Assembly (NCBI GenBank): GCA_027603065.1
Contig: JADGJP010000058.1
Coordinates: 34,122-98,121, forward strand
Reading direction: 5' to 3'
Length of the DNA: 64,000 bases
Source: Geranomyces variabilis
Taxonomy: Eukaryota; Chytridiomycota; Chytridiomycetes; Spizellomycetales; Powellomycetaceae
Shown: one piece after another, positions 12,901 to 22,900 of the stretch
Layout: each line of letters begins with the position of its first letter
How positions within the stretch are numbered: the first letter of the stretch is position 1
Made by a program: the position numbers and the translations under genes
The notes under the pieces: generated by a model
What the model saw: the letters and a program-made list of their open reading frames with translations, nothing else
Database searches by the model: none
What the model was told of the DNA's origin: nothing

Positions 12901-13261
12901 ACGATTTATCTATATTGAGGGCCGCAACCGACGGCGCATTCTTTCTCCACCTCCGACGCCCGTCACTACCGCGGACCTATCGCAAGCTTCGCCATTTTTT
13001 TCCACAGTGGCCCACCCAGCCGTAACGCTTCCGACGCCCACGCTTCGTGACGATGGTGATGCGACCGCTACTGCTGGAACAAGGGCCCCGCTGTCTCCGA
13101 TCTCGCCTGAAAAGTCATGGTTTGGAGCGCCTCCGCCACCACCACAGACGCCCACGTTACCAGCAGACGGCGGCCGGAGTAGGAAGCGCGCGCACGAAGA
13201 CGATGAACAACAGGACGATGCTTTGGCGGGCCCGAGCAACGTTAAGCGGTCCAAAGTATGA
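9994..13261 (+). CDS. MED15: MED15-like Mediator tail subunit with KIX domain and polyglutamine tracts
   Basis: MED15/Gal11 is the activator-binding subunit of the Mediator tail. Exons 9994-10280, 10396-10507, 10629-10934, 11008-11259 and 11336-13261 sum to a clean frame of 960 aa. After a Q-rich start, residues about 72-160 look like a KIX helix bundle (WQLTISTDVRQTWITRL, AIRTVSASS, YEQRTYAQSKTLAEYTRAL, FRDQIQSIQQAF). The middle is rich in glutamine encoded by both CAG and CAA. A later helical block (SDELMGLLLSWGTDADN...IEAIQTFWIQMFRSAETRRKMM) is less repetitive. The C-terminus is Pro/Met-rich, then basic (KRAHEDDEQQDD...NVKRSKV). A different KIX coactivator is possible, but the arrangement favours MED15. 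Confidence 0.75.
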
Positions 13262-14028
13262 CTCAGGGGAGTAAAAAGTTTCCGTTTATCCACACGAGAC
13301 GGCGCGAAGAGAACCCAGGAAGGAGAGTAATATATTGCATTTTTGAGAGCACTACCGTAAAGATGGGAGCGGGCAATTGCGGGAACACACTCCCACACAC
13401 ACTGTACACCAACGAATACTGAGTTTGAAATAAAGATTCATCGAAACAAATGAGGGTTTTTGAGTTTGCTCGATTGGTTAACGCCACTCCCATCTCCGTC
13501 ACCTTTACCATATTAAACGGGATCCGGTACTTTCTGGTGTGCAGTAGCGGAACTTGCAATAAAGTGACCTGGTGGGGACATAACACGAAACTAATGACTC
13601 ACTATGACACACCACAATGTTAAATATGACTCACAATGCTTATCTCTGCTGCTTAGGATGAGCTGCTCAATGCAGGAGAGGCTGCTGGAGGGGAGCAACA
13701 GCCCAGGAAAGACAGTAAGAATGTATTGGAAAGCAGCAGAGAGGCTGTGAAAGGTTGCGAGTGGCCAGAAGAGGCAGCAGAAAATGGTGGTAGCTTTGTA
13801 GAGCAAGCGCAGGCTCAGAACAGGCAGCGATGGGCAGTGGGGACCCGTAAATTGAATGCCGCCTTGCTTTTACATCCGCATTTTTTTTGCCTCACAACCT
13901 CAGCCACACTTCGCCGACAAATCTCGCCGAGGTACCAAGACAAAGTTTGACTACAAAACGATCAAAATTGCAGCCCTGGTACCTTTTAGACGTTACAAGC
14001 CGCTACACGGCCCCCGGCGGCACGCTCC
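13262..14028. other. Intergenic, no gene seen
   Basis: About 770 bp between the MED15-like gene and the tRNA. It contains two AP-1-like TGACTCAC sites (about 13594 and 13627). Its ORFs on both strands have no recognisable or low-complexity-free content. Confidence 0.65.
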
Positions 14029-14100
14029 GGTCTTGTGAGGCAGTGGTTAACCTCTCGCACTTTGAATGCGATTACCTGAGTTCGAATCTCAGCAAGACCT
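14029..14100 (+). tRNA. tRNA-Gln (anticodon TTG)
   Basis: A full cloverleaf can be drawn. The 7-bp acceptor stem pairs GGTCTTG with CAAGACC. The D arm is AGG...CCT around CAGTGGTTAA. The anticodon stem pairs TCGCA with TGCGA around the loop CTTTGAA, giving anticodon TTG, which reads CAA. The T arm pairs CTGAG with CTCAG around TTCGAAT. The discriminator is T and a run of four Ts follows at once, as expected for Pol III termination. No intron. Confidence 0.97.
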
Positions 14101-14272
14101 TTTGTCCGATCTGATGAAAATCTCGCTTTTGGCGTAGGGGCAAGATGTGTTTTGGGCGCCACGAGCCCGTAGTTGGTGAGTCACCGCAGAGGAGACCGGT
14201 TCCATCCGAGCCGCCACGACATCGTACCAGCCATGCGAGAGAGCATCCACCGTGCGCATAAGAAGGGCTCAA

Positions 14273-14674
14273 ATGCAAGGAGTGAGGGAGTCCAGCGCTA
14301 GCATTGTGGACATTGAGGCGGCGGAAAGAAGGAAAGCGGCACAAAGACTCAAAACCAACGAATACAATAGAGACGTTAGCAGATTAATCAGAGAAATCAG
14401 ATACCATATATTGGACTTGGCGAAAACTCTAGCAAGAAGAACGCCCTCGAGAGGAAGGCGTCGTCGGCGACTGACGGTAAAGCCAGCGCCTGCGGTCCTC
14501 ACGGCACCGCGTCCATCGCAACAAGTGGCAATCAGACTATGGAGACTATCATCGCGGAGGAGAATGCGGGATGTGGGTGCGGGCTGCCGCGGGCTGCGGA
14601 TATGCGGCAGCTCGGCGTCGTTTGCGAATAAGGCACCGATTGTACAAGATTTTATGGAGGAAACCTACAAATGA
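14273..14674 (+). CDS. Doubtful small ORF, unknown
   Basis: An ATG at 14273 opens 133 codons of charged helical sequence (VDIEAAERRKAAQRLKTNEY, SRLIREIRYHILDLAKTLARR) followed by an arginine cluster. Arginine is mostly AGA in the first half, unlike the CGN-rich neighbours, which could mean transfer, a relic, or non-coding sequence. No homologue recognised and no splice structure evident. It may not be a gene. Confidence 0.25.
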   Translation: MQGVRESSASIVDIEAAERRKAAQRLKTNEYNRDVSRLIREIRYHILDLAKTLARRTPSRGRRRRRLTVKPAPAVLTAPRPSQQVAIRLWRLSSRRRMRDVGAGCRGLRICGSSASFANKAPIVQDFMEETYK

Positions 14675-14919
14675 ATCCTTTAAATAATGGTATATTTTGC
14701 TTTAATATCAAATTGCATGGGCGCGCCGAGAGATATAAATCGATGCTAAATGCTTCCTGCTTCTAAGGGCGCACGAGAGCGAGCAAAGTAAACTAAACGC
14801 AATATACTGCATGAAGACTCGACACCGTTCACGGGTCCAGTAGCCGGTCTAGACCAAAGGGTCTTAGAGGCGTGATCAAAATAGAAATTCGCAAACATAA
14901 CTTCCACAGCCATAAAGCT

Positions 14920-16058
14920 TCACCGAGTTTTCTCGCGCCAATCGCATATAAAAGCCATGAGATCCTGCACCAGATCTGAGAGCAAGACGTTAGGGCTCTT
15001 CCAACTGTCTTGTCAGAAATAACATTTCGATTTACCTTTTACTTTTGCAACCTCTTCCCGCTTGAGGCCCTCATACATGCACCACTGCGGGAATGATCAT
15101 CCAAAGGTTGTATCAGATTATTTGTCAAAAACCCCCAGCCAAGCCGGCCGCTACCTACATCAACAAAGGGCATGCGCGGCACGATACGATGCACTCTCAG
15201 AGCAAGGTAGGTAGCTGCGAGTGCCAGCTCCACCGGCATAGGCAGCCAGTCTCCAATAATGCGCGGACACAAGTGCGCGTCGTGCGCGAATCCCAGTGCG
15301 GTCTGCGCGACAGCTGTCAGATCCTCCAACGTCATTCTTTTCCGCCCGTCGCCATCGATGAGGATTACAGAAAGGTCTTTACGCATATCTGCCAGTAGAC
15401 CCACAACCTGTGGGAATGGCGAGGGAGCTTTGATGACATCAAAACACAGGACGCGTAGCAGCGCCAGTTCTGCGGTCATTAGCGAGGTCTTGAGATCCCA
15501 GTATTCGTCGCCAATGACGAGATATGGGTCGCGGCGATGGAAGTGGTTGTCGCCTTTCGCTTTCTCTTCCTCCTCTTTCGCCTCCTCAGCGTTCTCCTTG
15601 ACTACGACCAGCCAGTAACATACGTTGATAACGTCGCGCATTTTCAGTGGCTCCTCGCACTGCTTTGCGGAGAGATGAACACAGGCCATAGCGACCATGT
15701 AGTCGTCCATGCGGTCCTGATTTGAAGGCAGAGTGGCAATAAATGCATTGTAGCGGTGATAGTAGACCAGCGCAGCTGCTGAAGTTTGTGGTTCTCTAGA
15801 AGTATACATGCAGAAATGCGTCAGGCGCGTCCACTCGGCTTGTCCGCGCACACGCGGCCAAAAAAGTAGCAAGTATTGTGCGTGCAACCGGATGTATTAC
15901 ACATGGAGCATTGAGCCTGTTTGAACGATAAACTCGAGGATGGGGCGGCAGGATGGTGTGAGCACTGCAGGGCCGTCTACAGTGAATAGCGCGACGGCAG
16001 CTCCTCCTTCTCCTTCTCCTCCTCCTCTTAGTCGTCCTCCTGCGTGCTTATCTGCCAT
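14920..16058 (-). CDS. CCNQ: Cyclin, cyclin Q (FAM58A)-like
   Basis: Three exons (15901-16058, 15083-15795, 14920-14975) give 308 aa in frame. The first cyclin box reads LEFIVQTGSML...EPQTSAAALVYYHRYNAF then MACVHLSAKQCEEPLKMRDVINVCY. The second segment is EYWDLKTSLMTAELALLRVLCFDV...ALAATYLALRVHRI, ending WGFLTNNLIQPLDDHSRSDLVQDLMAF. The KMRDVINV motif, the E.wdLr...eLllLRvL pattern and the C-terminal WxFxTxxLxxPxxD pattern fit cyclin Q, the partner of CDK10, better than cyclins K, L or T. An acidic Glu/Lys-rich insert (KEEEEKAKGD) interrupts the first box. The last exon is only 56 bp. It lies head-to-head with YPT1. The cyclin family is certain; the subfamily is probable. Confidence 0.8.
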
Positions 16059-16731
16059 GTTATCATGCCGGACTGCGGGGACTGGCGGTGCTGGCGGTGC
16101 TGGCGGTTGTGGTTGTAGATGTGGTTGTTGTCGCCGAGGTTCCAACATGTGCGGGAACTCTGGGCTGCTGTGCTGGCCGTCGTGATGATAAATGGTTGAT
16201 AACGCGGGCCGCCGGGCGCCGCAACGCATCTCCGACGACTTGCACACAGAGCAGAGAGAGACTCTCGGTCATTACTCTTCAACCCCCCTTCTTCCGAATA
16301 AACGTATATATCGCTGTCTTCATCTGGGGCAGCCATATTAGAACCCGTCTCTTCCGCATCTTTGCTTGATCAAACCAAAAGGTGTCTGTCCCTCCCTCCG
16401 CTCTGCCGCCGTCCCGCTTGTGGCCGCTCGCTCCGCGTCTGCCCACGCCACAACCAAACTCACGATTGTCTCCTGTCTCTCATCCCTCCCTACTCTTCCG
16501 CCTGCTCGTCCAGTCTTAATCAAATCCCCTTATTTCGGTATGTGGAAGGACGATGCACATCCCGCAGCACAACCTTGTCGGACGTCCATCTCCAAACGTC
16601 GGCGATTGGCCCATGACACTCTCCGCTGACGTCAGACAACCACATTTCCCGTGGGCTTGCAAATATAGGTCGAACGGACTCTATCGCCCGACTACTACCA
16701 CCGCCCGCTTTCGCATCCCGCACCTCTCGTC
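16059..16731. promoter_or_regulatory. Divergent promoter region, cyclin / YPT1
   Basis: Some 670 bp between divergent start codons. The YPT1 side is CT-rich with an inverted CCAAT (ATTGG, about 16605), a CRE-like palindrome at 16627 and a weak TATA-like AAATATA near 16662. ORFs here look like shadows. Confidence 0.6.
16627..16634. promoter_or_regulatory. CRE/ATF-like palindrome TGACGTCA
   Basis: A perfect TGACGTCA octamer about 100 bp upstream of the YPT1 start codon, just downstream of an inverted CCAAT box. This is the classical site for bZIP proteins of the CREB/ATF family. Binding here is inferred. Confidence 0.55.
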
Positions 16732-18062
16732 ATGAACCCCGAATAGTGAGTGCCAGGATGAGGGCTTGGGATTCTTAATAGCAAACAAACGCGACGGCCG
16801 GTGGCGCGCCAAGGCTATCTTCCACCCGCATATCCCTTCAGCGGCGCCGCCCTATGCTTGCACCTGCATAATACTTACTGGGAGCGTCGGTCGCTCTCTC
16901 TGGATTTTTTCTTTGGCGAATGCGGGTTTCCGCGGCGGTTGCTCATGTTCTCTTTATCTCTCACCCCGTGTCTCACCTTTCTCCAGCGATTACCTGTTCA
17001 AACTGCTGCTTATCGGCGACTCTGGCGTCGGAAAGTCTTGCCTGCTGCTTCGATTTGCGGTAAAGACATTGGGAGCTGATTATGGGAGTTATGGGTTTCA
17101 TGAGGACCGTTGTTGGCTGACAAAGGTCAAACATGCGCTCTTATTTGCTTGCTTAGGACGACACATACACTGAGAGCTACATTAGCACCATTGGCGTCGA
17201 CTTTGTAAGTTTGGAGAGAACAGAGAGCGAAGAAGCCGGACCGGTTTCACGTATTACCTCCATTAGGTTACTAACTCCGATGACTCGCAAATCTAACAGA
17301 AAATTCGCACCATCGAACTTGAGGGAAAGACCGTTAAGCTTCAGATTGTAAGGCGCTGACCCACGGGTTTTCTTATCTCATCACAAGGCAGGGGATTTTA
17401 AACACTGCTTTGCTGGTTACTTCTTCAGTGGGACACAGCCGGCCAGGAGCGTTTCCGCACAATCACATCGTCTTACTACCGCGGCGCCCACGGCATTATC
17501 GTTGTGTACGACGTGACGGATCAGGACACCTTCACCAACGTCAAGCAATGGTTGCAGGAGATTGACCGGTACGCCAACGAGGGTGTCAACAAGCTACTTG
17601 TGGGCAACAAGAGCGATCTTACCACCAAGAAGGTTGTCGAGTACAACACCGCTAAGGTAGGAAGAGGAGACGAGTGAACCAAAAGTCGCAGAGCAGCAGC
17701 GAAGCAAACGCGTGGAAAGTGCAATGGGGCTTATGACTAACGAGTCTTTATATTGATCTTTTACTTTTAGGAATTCGCCGACAACCTCCAGATTCCGTTT
17801 TTGGAAACCTCTGCGAAGAATGCTACAAACGTCGAGCAAGCTTTCCTGACGATGGCCAAGCAGATCAAAGACCGGTATGGACAACGTTTGAGATGGGCAT
17901 GCAAGTCGCATTGGGGTTTTTTCTTACCGTGTTGTTGTTTGCGATGACTGTTTTTCTTTGCAAAGGATGGGCACCTCAACCACCGCACAGCCAAACAAGG
18001 CGGGCGTCAAAGTTGGAGCTGGCGCCCCCGTGCAGGCGCAGCAGGGCGGAGGGTGCTGCTAA
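16732..18062 (+). CDS. YPT1: Rab GTPase Ypt1/Rab1
   Basis: Small GTPase for ER-to-Golgi transport and early autophagy. Seven exons (16732-16745, 16987-17059, 17157-17204, 17300-17347, 17429-17656, 17771-17874, 17966-18062) give 203 aa. The start [22 protein letters not shown] has the P-loop. The effector region is TIGVDFKIRTIEL, switch II is [19 protein letters not shown], the guanine-binding motifs are NKSD and ETSAK, and the C-terminus GGGCC is the double-geranylgeranylation signal. The first exon is only 14 bp and splits codon 5. All family residues are intact. Identification is essentially certain. Confidence 0.99.
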
Positions 18063-18553
18063 ATACATGTATTCTGTCCTGTGGTGTATGTGTTTTTACT
18101 ACCCTCTCCTCTCTACTCCCTCCTATTTTTTCTTCCCTCGCTCCCCACCTGTGACCCACCCACGCAAAAAAGCCTTCCGTCTCACTCACCCGCGTCCGAC
18201 CTTTTGTCCTTTTTCCTTTCCTCTACATTCGCTGTTCAGTGCTTTTCTACTTCTGATTGGCCAAAACTACCACACTTTTAACAGTGTCTTGCCAAAAAGA
18301 AAGATAATCTCTTCGCATCCTCCTGCTTTCTCGCGGTGAATAGCGCAAAAATTGGTGGTGCTTCTCAAGCGACCGAATTCATTAAGGCGGCAAAGATACA
18401 GACTTTTGCTTATTTTTGTTTGGGGTCTATCTACATAGCGGTACAGAGCTAGGAGTAGGGAGGCATGAGCTGGGAAGCGAATGGGATGGAAGACCGGGCA
18501 GCGGAGTTCTACAGCATAAAACTCCGGGTAAAAACAACGCCTTCTCCGTTTCC
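18063..18553. other. Convergent 3' spacer, no gene seen
   Basis: Pyrimidine-rich 3' region of YPT1 and the tail of GET4. No supported gene on either strand. Confidence 0.7.
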
Positions 18554-19672
18554 CTAGTCCATGTCGGCCATCTGCGTAGGCTCCAGAGCCCTTCTCGAAG
18601 GAGGTGCAGGGGCGGAGGGTGAAGGCCCAGCAAACAGCGACTTCATCATTGCCTCGAGCGGGTTGACAGGTTTCTTTGGACCAAGGTCAAAGAACGCTTC
18701 TGCGATCTTCTCGACAAGCTCGACGAGGTAGCCGTCAAAGGCGATGACGTCGCGGTAGCGAGCGCGGAGGGCAGTAAACTGCGTTGCGGCATCGCGCTGC
18801 ACGCAGAGGATGAGAAACTGGCAAAAATTGAGGAGGGAGGAGGCGTAGAGGGCGAGAGGGAAAGATTCGCTGCCGTCGGCAGAGGAAAAGGGGAGCGCGG
18901 CGCCCTTGAGGCCGGCCCAGCGTTGTGATGCAGCCGCGGTAGAGGCGCTTGCTTCTGCGTCATCTGATCCGCTATTCGCCGCAGCTTTGTCGATCCGCTG
19001 CACAAACGTCTCAAACATAGCCGCCGCAGAGCCAATCTTGTGCAGCGCAAGGTACGGCAGCACGGCGCGGGCGACGAAATATCCGGGGTCCGGGAAATAC
19101 CCCTCGGTGCTCCACTCGAGCGCCATGCGGGCCCACGCGCGCGCGCTGTCGAGCGTGCCGTAGATGAAATGCGACTCCGCATCAAAGTACTGCTTTTCGG
19201 CATAGTAGCGCGAGCCAATCGCGTGGTGAATTTGCGGGTCGCCTAGCGGCGCGGCGCCGTCGCCACGAGCAGACCACTTGACTGCAGCACGGACAAAGTT
19301 ATCGCATTGCTCGGTTTTGAGCGGGAAGGCGTGAAAAATGTCGAGCAGGCGCGTGCGGGCTTGGCTGCCTCGTTCGGCGTCTGTCACGCGAATGGGAACA
19401 GACTCGTAGACGTCAAGCAGCCGTTGTGCAAGGTCTGCGGCGGAGCCAATCTGGTCGTGGCGAAGCATGTTGAGGGCGCCTTGGTGCAGCAGCTCACAGG
19501 CGGCGGCGGGGTCTGTGCGGAGGTAGCGGCGCGAGACCGAGTGGTACATTTGGTGAGCCTCATAGTAGTTGCCGTCGTCGACAGATTTGGAGAGCTTGGC
19601 GAGCACGCGGGCAATGCCGGCTGTGCTGCTAGTGCTGGTGGGCACCGCGGCGGTCGTGGAATCACTAGTCAT
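18554..19672 (-). CDS. GET4: GET4/TRC35, tail-anchored protein targeting factor
   Basis: Cytosolic alpha-solenoid adaptor that, with Get5, links Sgt2 to the Get3 ATPase for insertion of tail-anchored proteins at the ER. A single exon of 372 aa. Family segments include DDGNYYEAHQMYHSVSRRYL, AACELLHQGALNMLRHDQIGSAADLAQRLLDVY, HHAIGSRYYAEKQYFDAESHFIYG and PYLALHKIGSAAAMFETFV, followed by a Ser/Ala insert and a helical end (FFDLGPKKPVNPLEAMMKSLF). I chose the ATG at 19672 (MTSDST) because residues upstream in the same frame look like 5' UTR. It is head-to-head with the nucleoporin gene (229 bp). Confidence 0.93.
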   Translation of the reverse strand: MTSDSTTAAVPTSTSSTAGIARVLAKLSKSVDDGNYYEAHQMYHSVSRRYLRTDPAAACELLHQGALNMLRHDQIGSAADLAQRLLDVYESVPIRVTDAERGSQARTRLLDIFHAFPLKTEQCDNFVRAAVKWSARGDGAAPLGDPQIHHAIGSRYYAEKQYFDAESHFIYGTLDSARAWARMALEWSTEGYFPDPGYFVARAVLPYLALHKIGSAAAMFETFVQRIDKAAANSGSDDAEASASTAAASQRWAGLKGAALPFSSADGSESFPLALYASSLLNFCQFLILCVQRDAATQFTALRARYRDVIAFDGYLVELVEKIAEAFFDLGPKKPVNPLEAMMKSLFAGPSPSAPAPPSRRALEPTQMADMD

Positions 19673-19901
19673 CGTTCGTCGGGGCTTTTGGTTATCGAAT
19701 GCTAACAGCAAAGCGATCAGCATGGAGGTTGAGGACGAGACGACGCAACGCCGAGGGAGCGCTCGTGGCTGCGCCTTCCTCCGGCTGCCGGAGACTTGCT
19801 GCTGCTGCTGCGAGTCGCCAAAAGTTCCAAGTCGCAGCGTTGCGACGATCTGGCAGTGCATCCCCACTCTCCTCAGCCCTGCGCAACAGAATAATACCCC
19901 C

Positions 19902-22900
19902 ATGCCTGACATCCAGGGAGAAGAGATTGACGCTGGCGATGTCGACTGGGAGGTACACGATAAAACACACGCGCGTTCTTCGCTTCCCAGCTCTCCGCTA
20001 AAGTGAACCCCCGCGCCTTGCCCTACAGACGCTCCGCTTCAAACCGCTGCAGGTGGAAGCCAAGCTACGGTTGTCCGAACCTCTCAATGCTCCCGAGCAC
20101 TGCGCGTTACTGGCCACGTCGTCAAAATATGGATACGCTGTTTGCGGGACTACAGAAGGCACGCATGGGAAAGAATTGCGCGGAAGGAATGCAAAAGCAA
20201 GGGTCGGGTAATCTGACTGTGGTCGTCTTTCTTCTCTTTCATGCCTCCAGGCTTTGCATTTGTGTTGTTGAAGGATGTTCGATCGGCTCTACGAGAGGCC
20301 ACAAAGGGCACGATTGTGCCGTTTCCCAACGCGCGACTCGTGTCGATATCCAACGATCCTGTTGTCCACTTGAAGCTCAGTGCCGATCAACTCGTTGTAG
20401 TGGCATGCACGGCGTCCGGTGTGCTGTACCTGTATAGCGTTGAAGGTGCCGGAGACGGGGTAGGTTCCGCTTGATTGAAGAGAAACCAGGCAATAGGCCG
20501 GATGCGAGTACCATTGTTCAAACGACTTCTTTATGTATAGGCACCGCCAACGCTTTTAAAGCAGCTAAAGCTCGACGGGCCGGTATTGGACATCCAGCCA
20601 AATCCCGAGTTCATGCCACAATCCGCTGCGGTCTTGTCGATGGAAGGTCGCGTTCAGATTGTAGGGTTTTCTCAAAACGTCACGGCTCTGCACCTGACAG
20701 ACGTTACGACAAGTACGTGACACTGGCACACGAGCGGACCTTGACAAACGCGTTCCTTTGGCCTTCTTCCAGCGTCCTGATTGGTCCTCCTTTCTCGTTC
20801 CCGTTTCCTGCAGTATCTTGGAGCAAGAAAGGAAAGCAGCTCGCGTGTGGTCTCAAAGATGGCAGTATTGTGCAAGTCACACCGGAAGGCGTAGAAAAGC
20901 GCCGGATACCACCGCCGCCGAGCTTGAACAACCAACCAGGTAGCTATTAGCTTCAGGAACTACAGCGGATCTTCGAAAATCAGACAGCTAATCACATTCT
21001 TGAAAAGTAACTCACTTAAGTTGGATTGAAACGCCGACGTTTCTGGCTACATATGGCCATCTTGATCCGGCGGACACATCTGAGTGCCCGGTTTATGTAA
21101 TCACTCAAACTGGCGTACCGGTAAGCCTTGCCCACATGTACAAGAATGTATTGATAGGGGTGCTTGTGCTTACACGTAGCTTCATTTCTTAAGAAGGTGA
21201 GCACTTACATCAAGCTGCGAGATCCGCTATTCCCAGAGGATGACCGCAAGAGCCATTATTACGTTGAGCACTTTCCGTCATTGTAAGCAACGTAAGGTCA
21301 AGCACGTCGTTAGGAATTCAGACACTGAAATGCGCATTTCCAGGAGCCACAACATTTCGCACATGATTGCGTGTGGTAATGCAAATGCGGTCGAGCTTGG
21401 TTTCTTTGGCTGCGACAAGGATGGGGCCTGGGCCAACTGGACACTGGGCGATGGCATGGGAGTCGAAACGCCGCTTAACGCCGCACAAGACAACACTTTC
21501 TTGGTGGGCCTCGCGGTCGACGTCACGAGCGAGGAGGAGCTCCCTCCCGATACGCCAGACGCGCCGCCCACACCGCCGGTTCCGATCTTGCTCACATATA
21601 CCACGGAGGGTTTGCTGCTCGCGTACCATTGCTTAGATGGCGATCCCAGCACCTCGGGCGGGCGCTGTGAGATGATGTGCAAGGCTGAAGTCATACCGGG
21701 GTCATCGTCCAGTGCAGCACCGTCTGCAGCGCCTGAACCCAAACCATCAGTTTTCGGAGCGACAAAGTTAGGAATCGCCTCTGGAGTTTCTGTTGGTAGT
21801 GCAGCTTCTGCGGCTCCGCCGACAATGTTTGGCGGGAAACCGCCCGCCCAAGCGGCCGCTCCTACTGCGCTGTCCAAGCCGCAGGAGGCGAAGGCTGCAC
21901 CGCTTTTCCCCGCCTTTGGGACAGCGTCAAAATCCGCTTTACCTGGCCAAGCATCTCCGGGTTTCAGCGCGGCTCTTAAGAGCGCGCAGCCGGCCAAAAC
22001 AGGGCCTACATCTGGGTTTGGCGCTGCTCCGATATCTGAACTCTTTGGAAGCAAGGAAACTACTGGCGGAGGACCTCCGGGATTTGCCCAGAAGGCCACG
22101 GACACCCAAAAGCCTCCGACGCCTGCTCAGCCGACAGTAGCATCCGGCCTGACCGGAGTTCGAGGACTTGCCGGACCAAAACCGTCTCTTCCTGCGTCCG
22201 TGTCTCCCGCTCCGACAGTCAAGCTGCAACCTGCTACTCCAGTGGCAACCAAAACGGCTAGCTCAACGCCAACTTCTCGAAGCTCGCCAATCCCAAGCGT
22301 GCAGTCGGTGGTGAAGCCTATCCTAGCTGCCTCTGCTCGCCAGTCACCGCAGCCGACAGCCATGCAACCTCTTCGTACCGCAGCTCCCGCAGAAAGCGAC
22401 CCTCCGAAAATCATTCAAAGCAAGTTTATCGAGATGTATGACGCGTTTTGCGATGAAATGAAAAACTTTGGTGTGCGCTTGACGGCAAGCGCAAAGACGG
22501 TTGAAAAGGCCAAAACTCCGGTCGTGACAAACGGGCAGCATGCTTTTGAAGATTGGACGCTCGCTGATCTCCCGCTTTTGGTTGATCGAACGTCAATGGT
22601 CGCGAGGAAAGCGCAGCTGCATCAGCAGAGGTTGGCAGCGCTGCATGAGGAAACCAAAACCCTCCTCGCTAGTCTCCCGCAAGAAGTCGCACTGGCCAAC
22701 GAGTGCCAGCGGCGGTTGGATGCGCTTGACGATCCGGACACGGCACAGTACATGCGGGACGCACCTCTGGGTCCCGAGGACGCTGATCTCCGAGACAGTA
22801 TCCTGCAGCGGTATAAATCTGTGGAACGAAGTCTGCAGCGCGTGCAGGATTATATGGAGCAGCTGCGTTGCGAGGAGCGAGGAGCGGCTAACCGGCAGCT

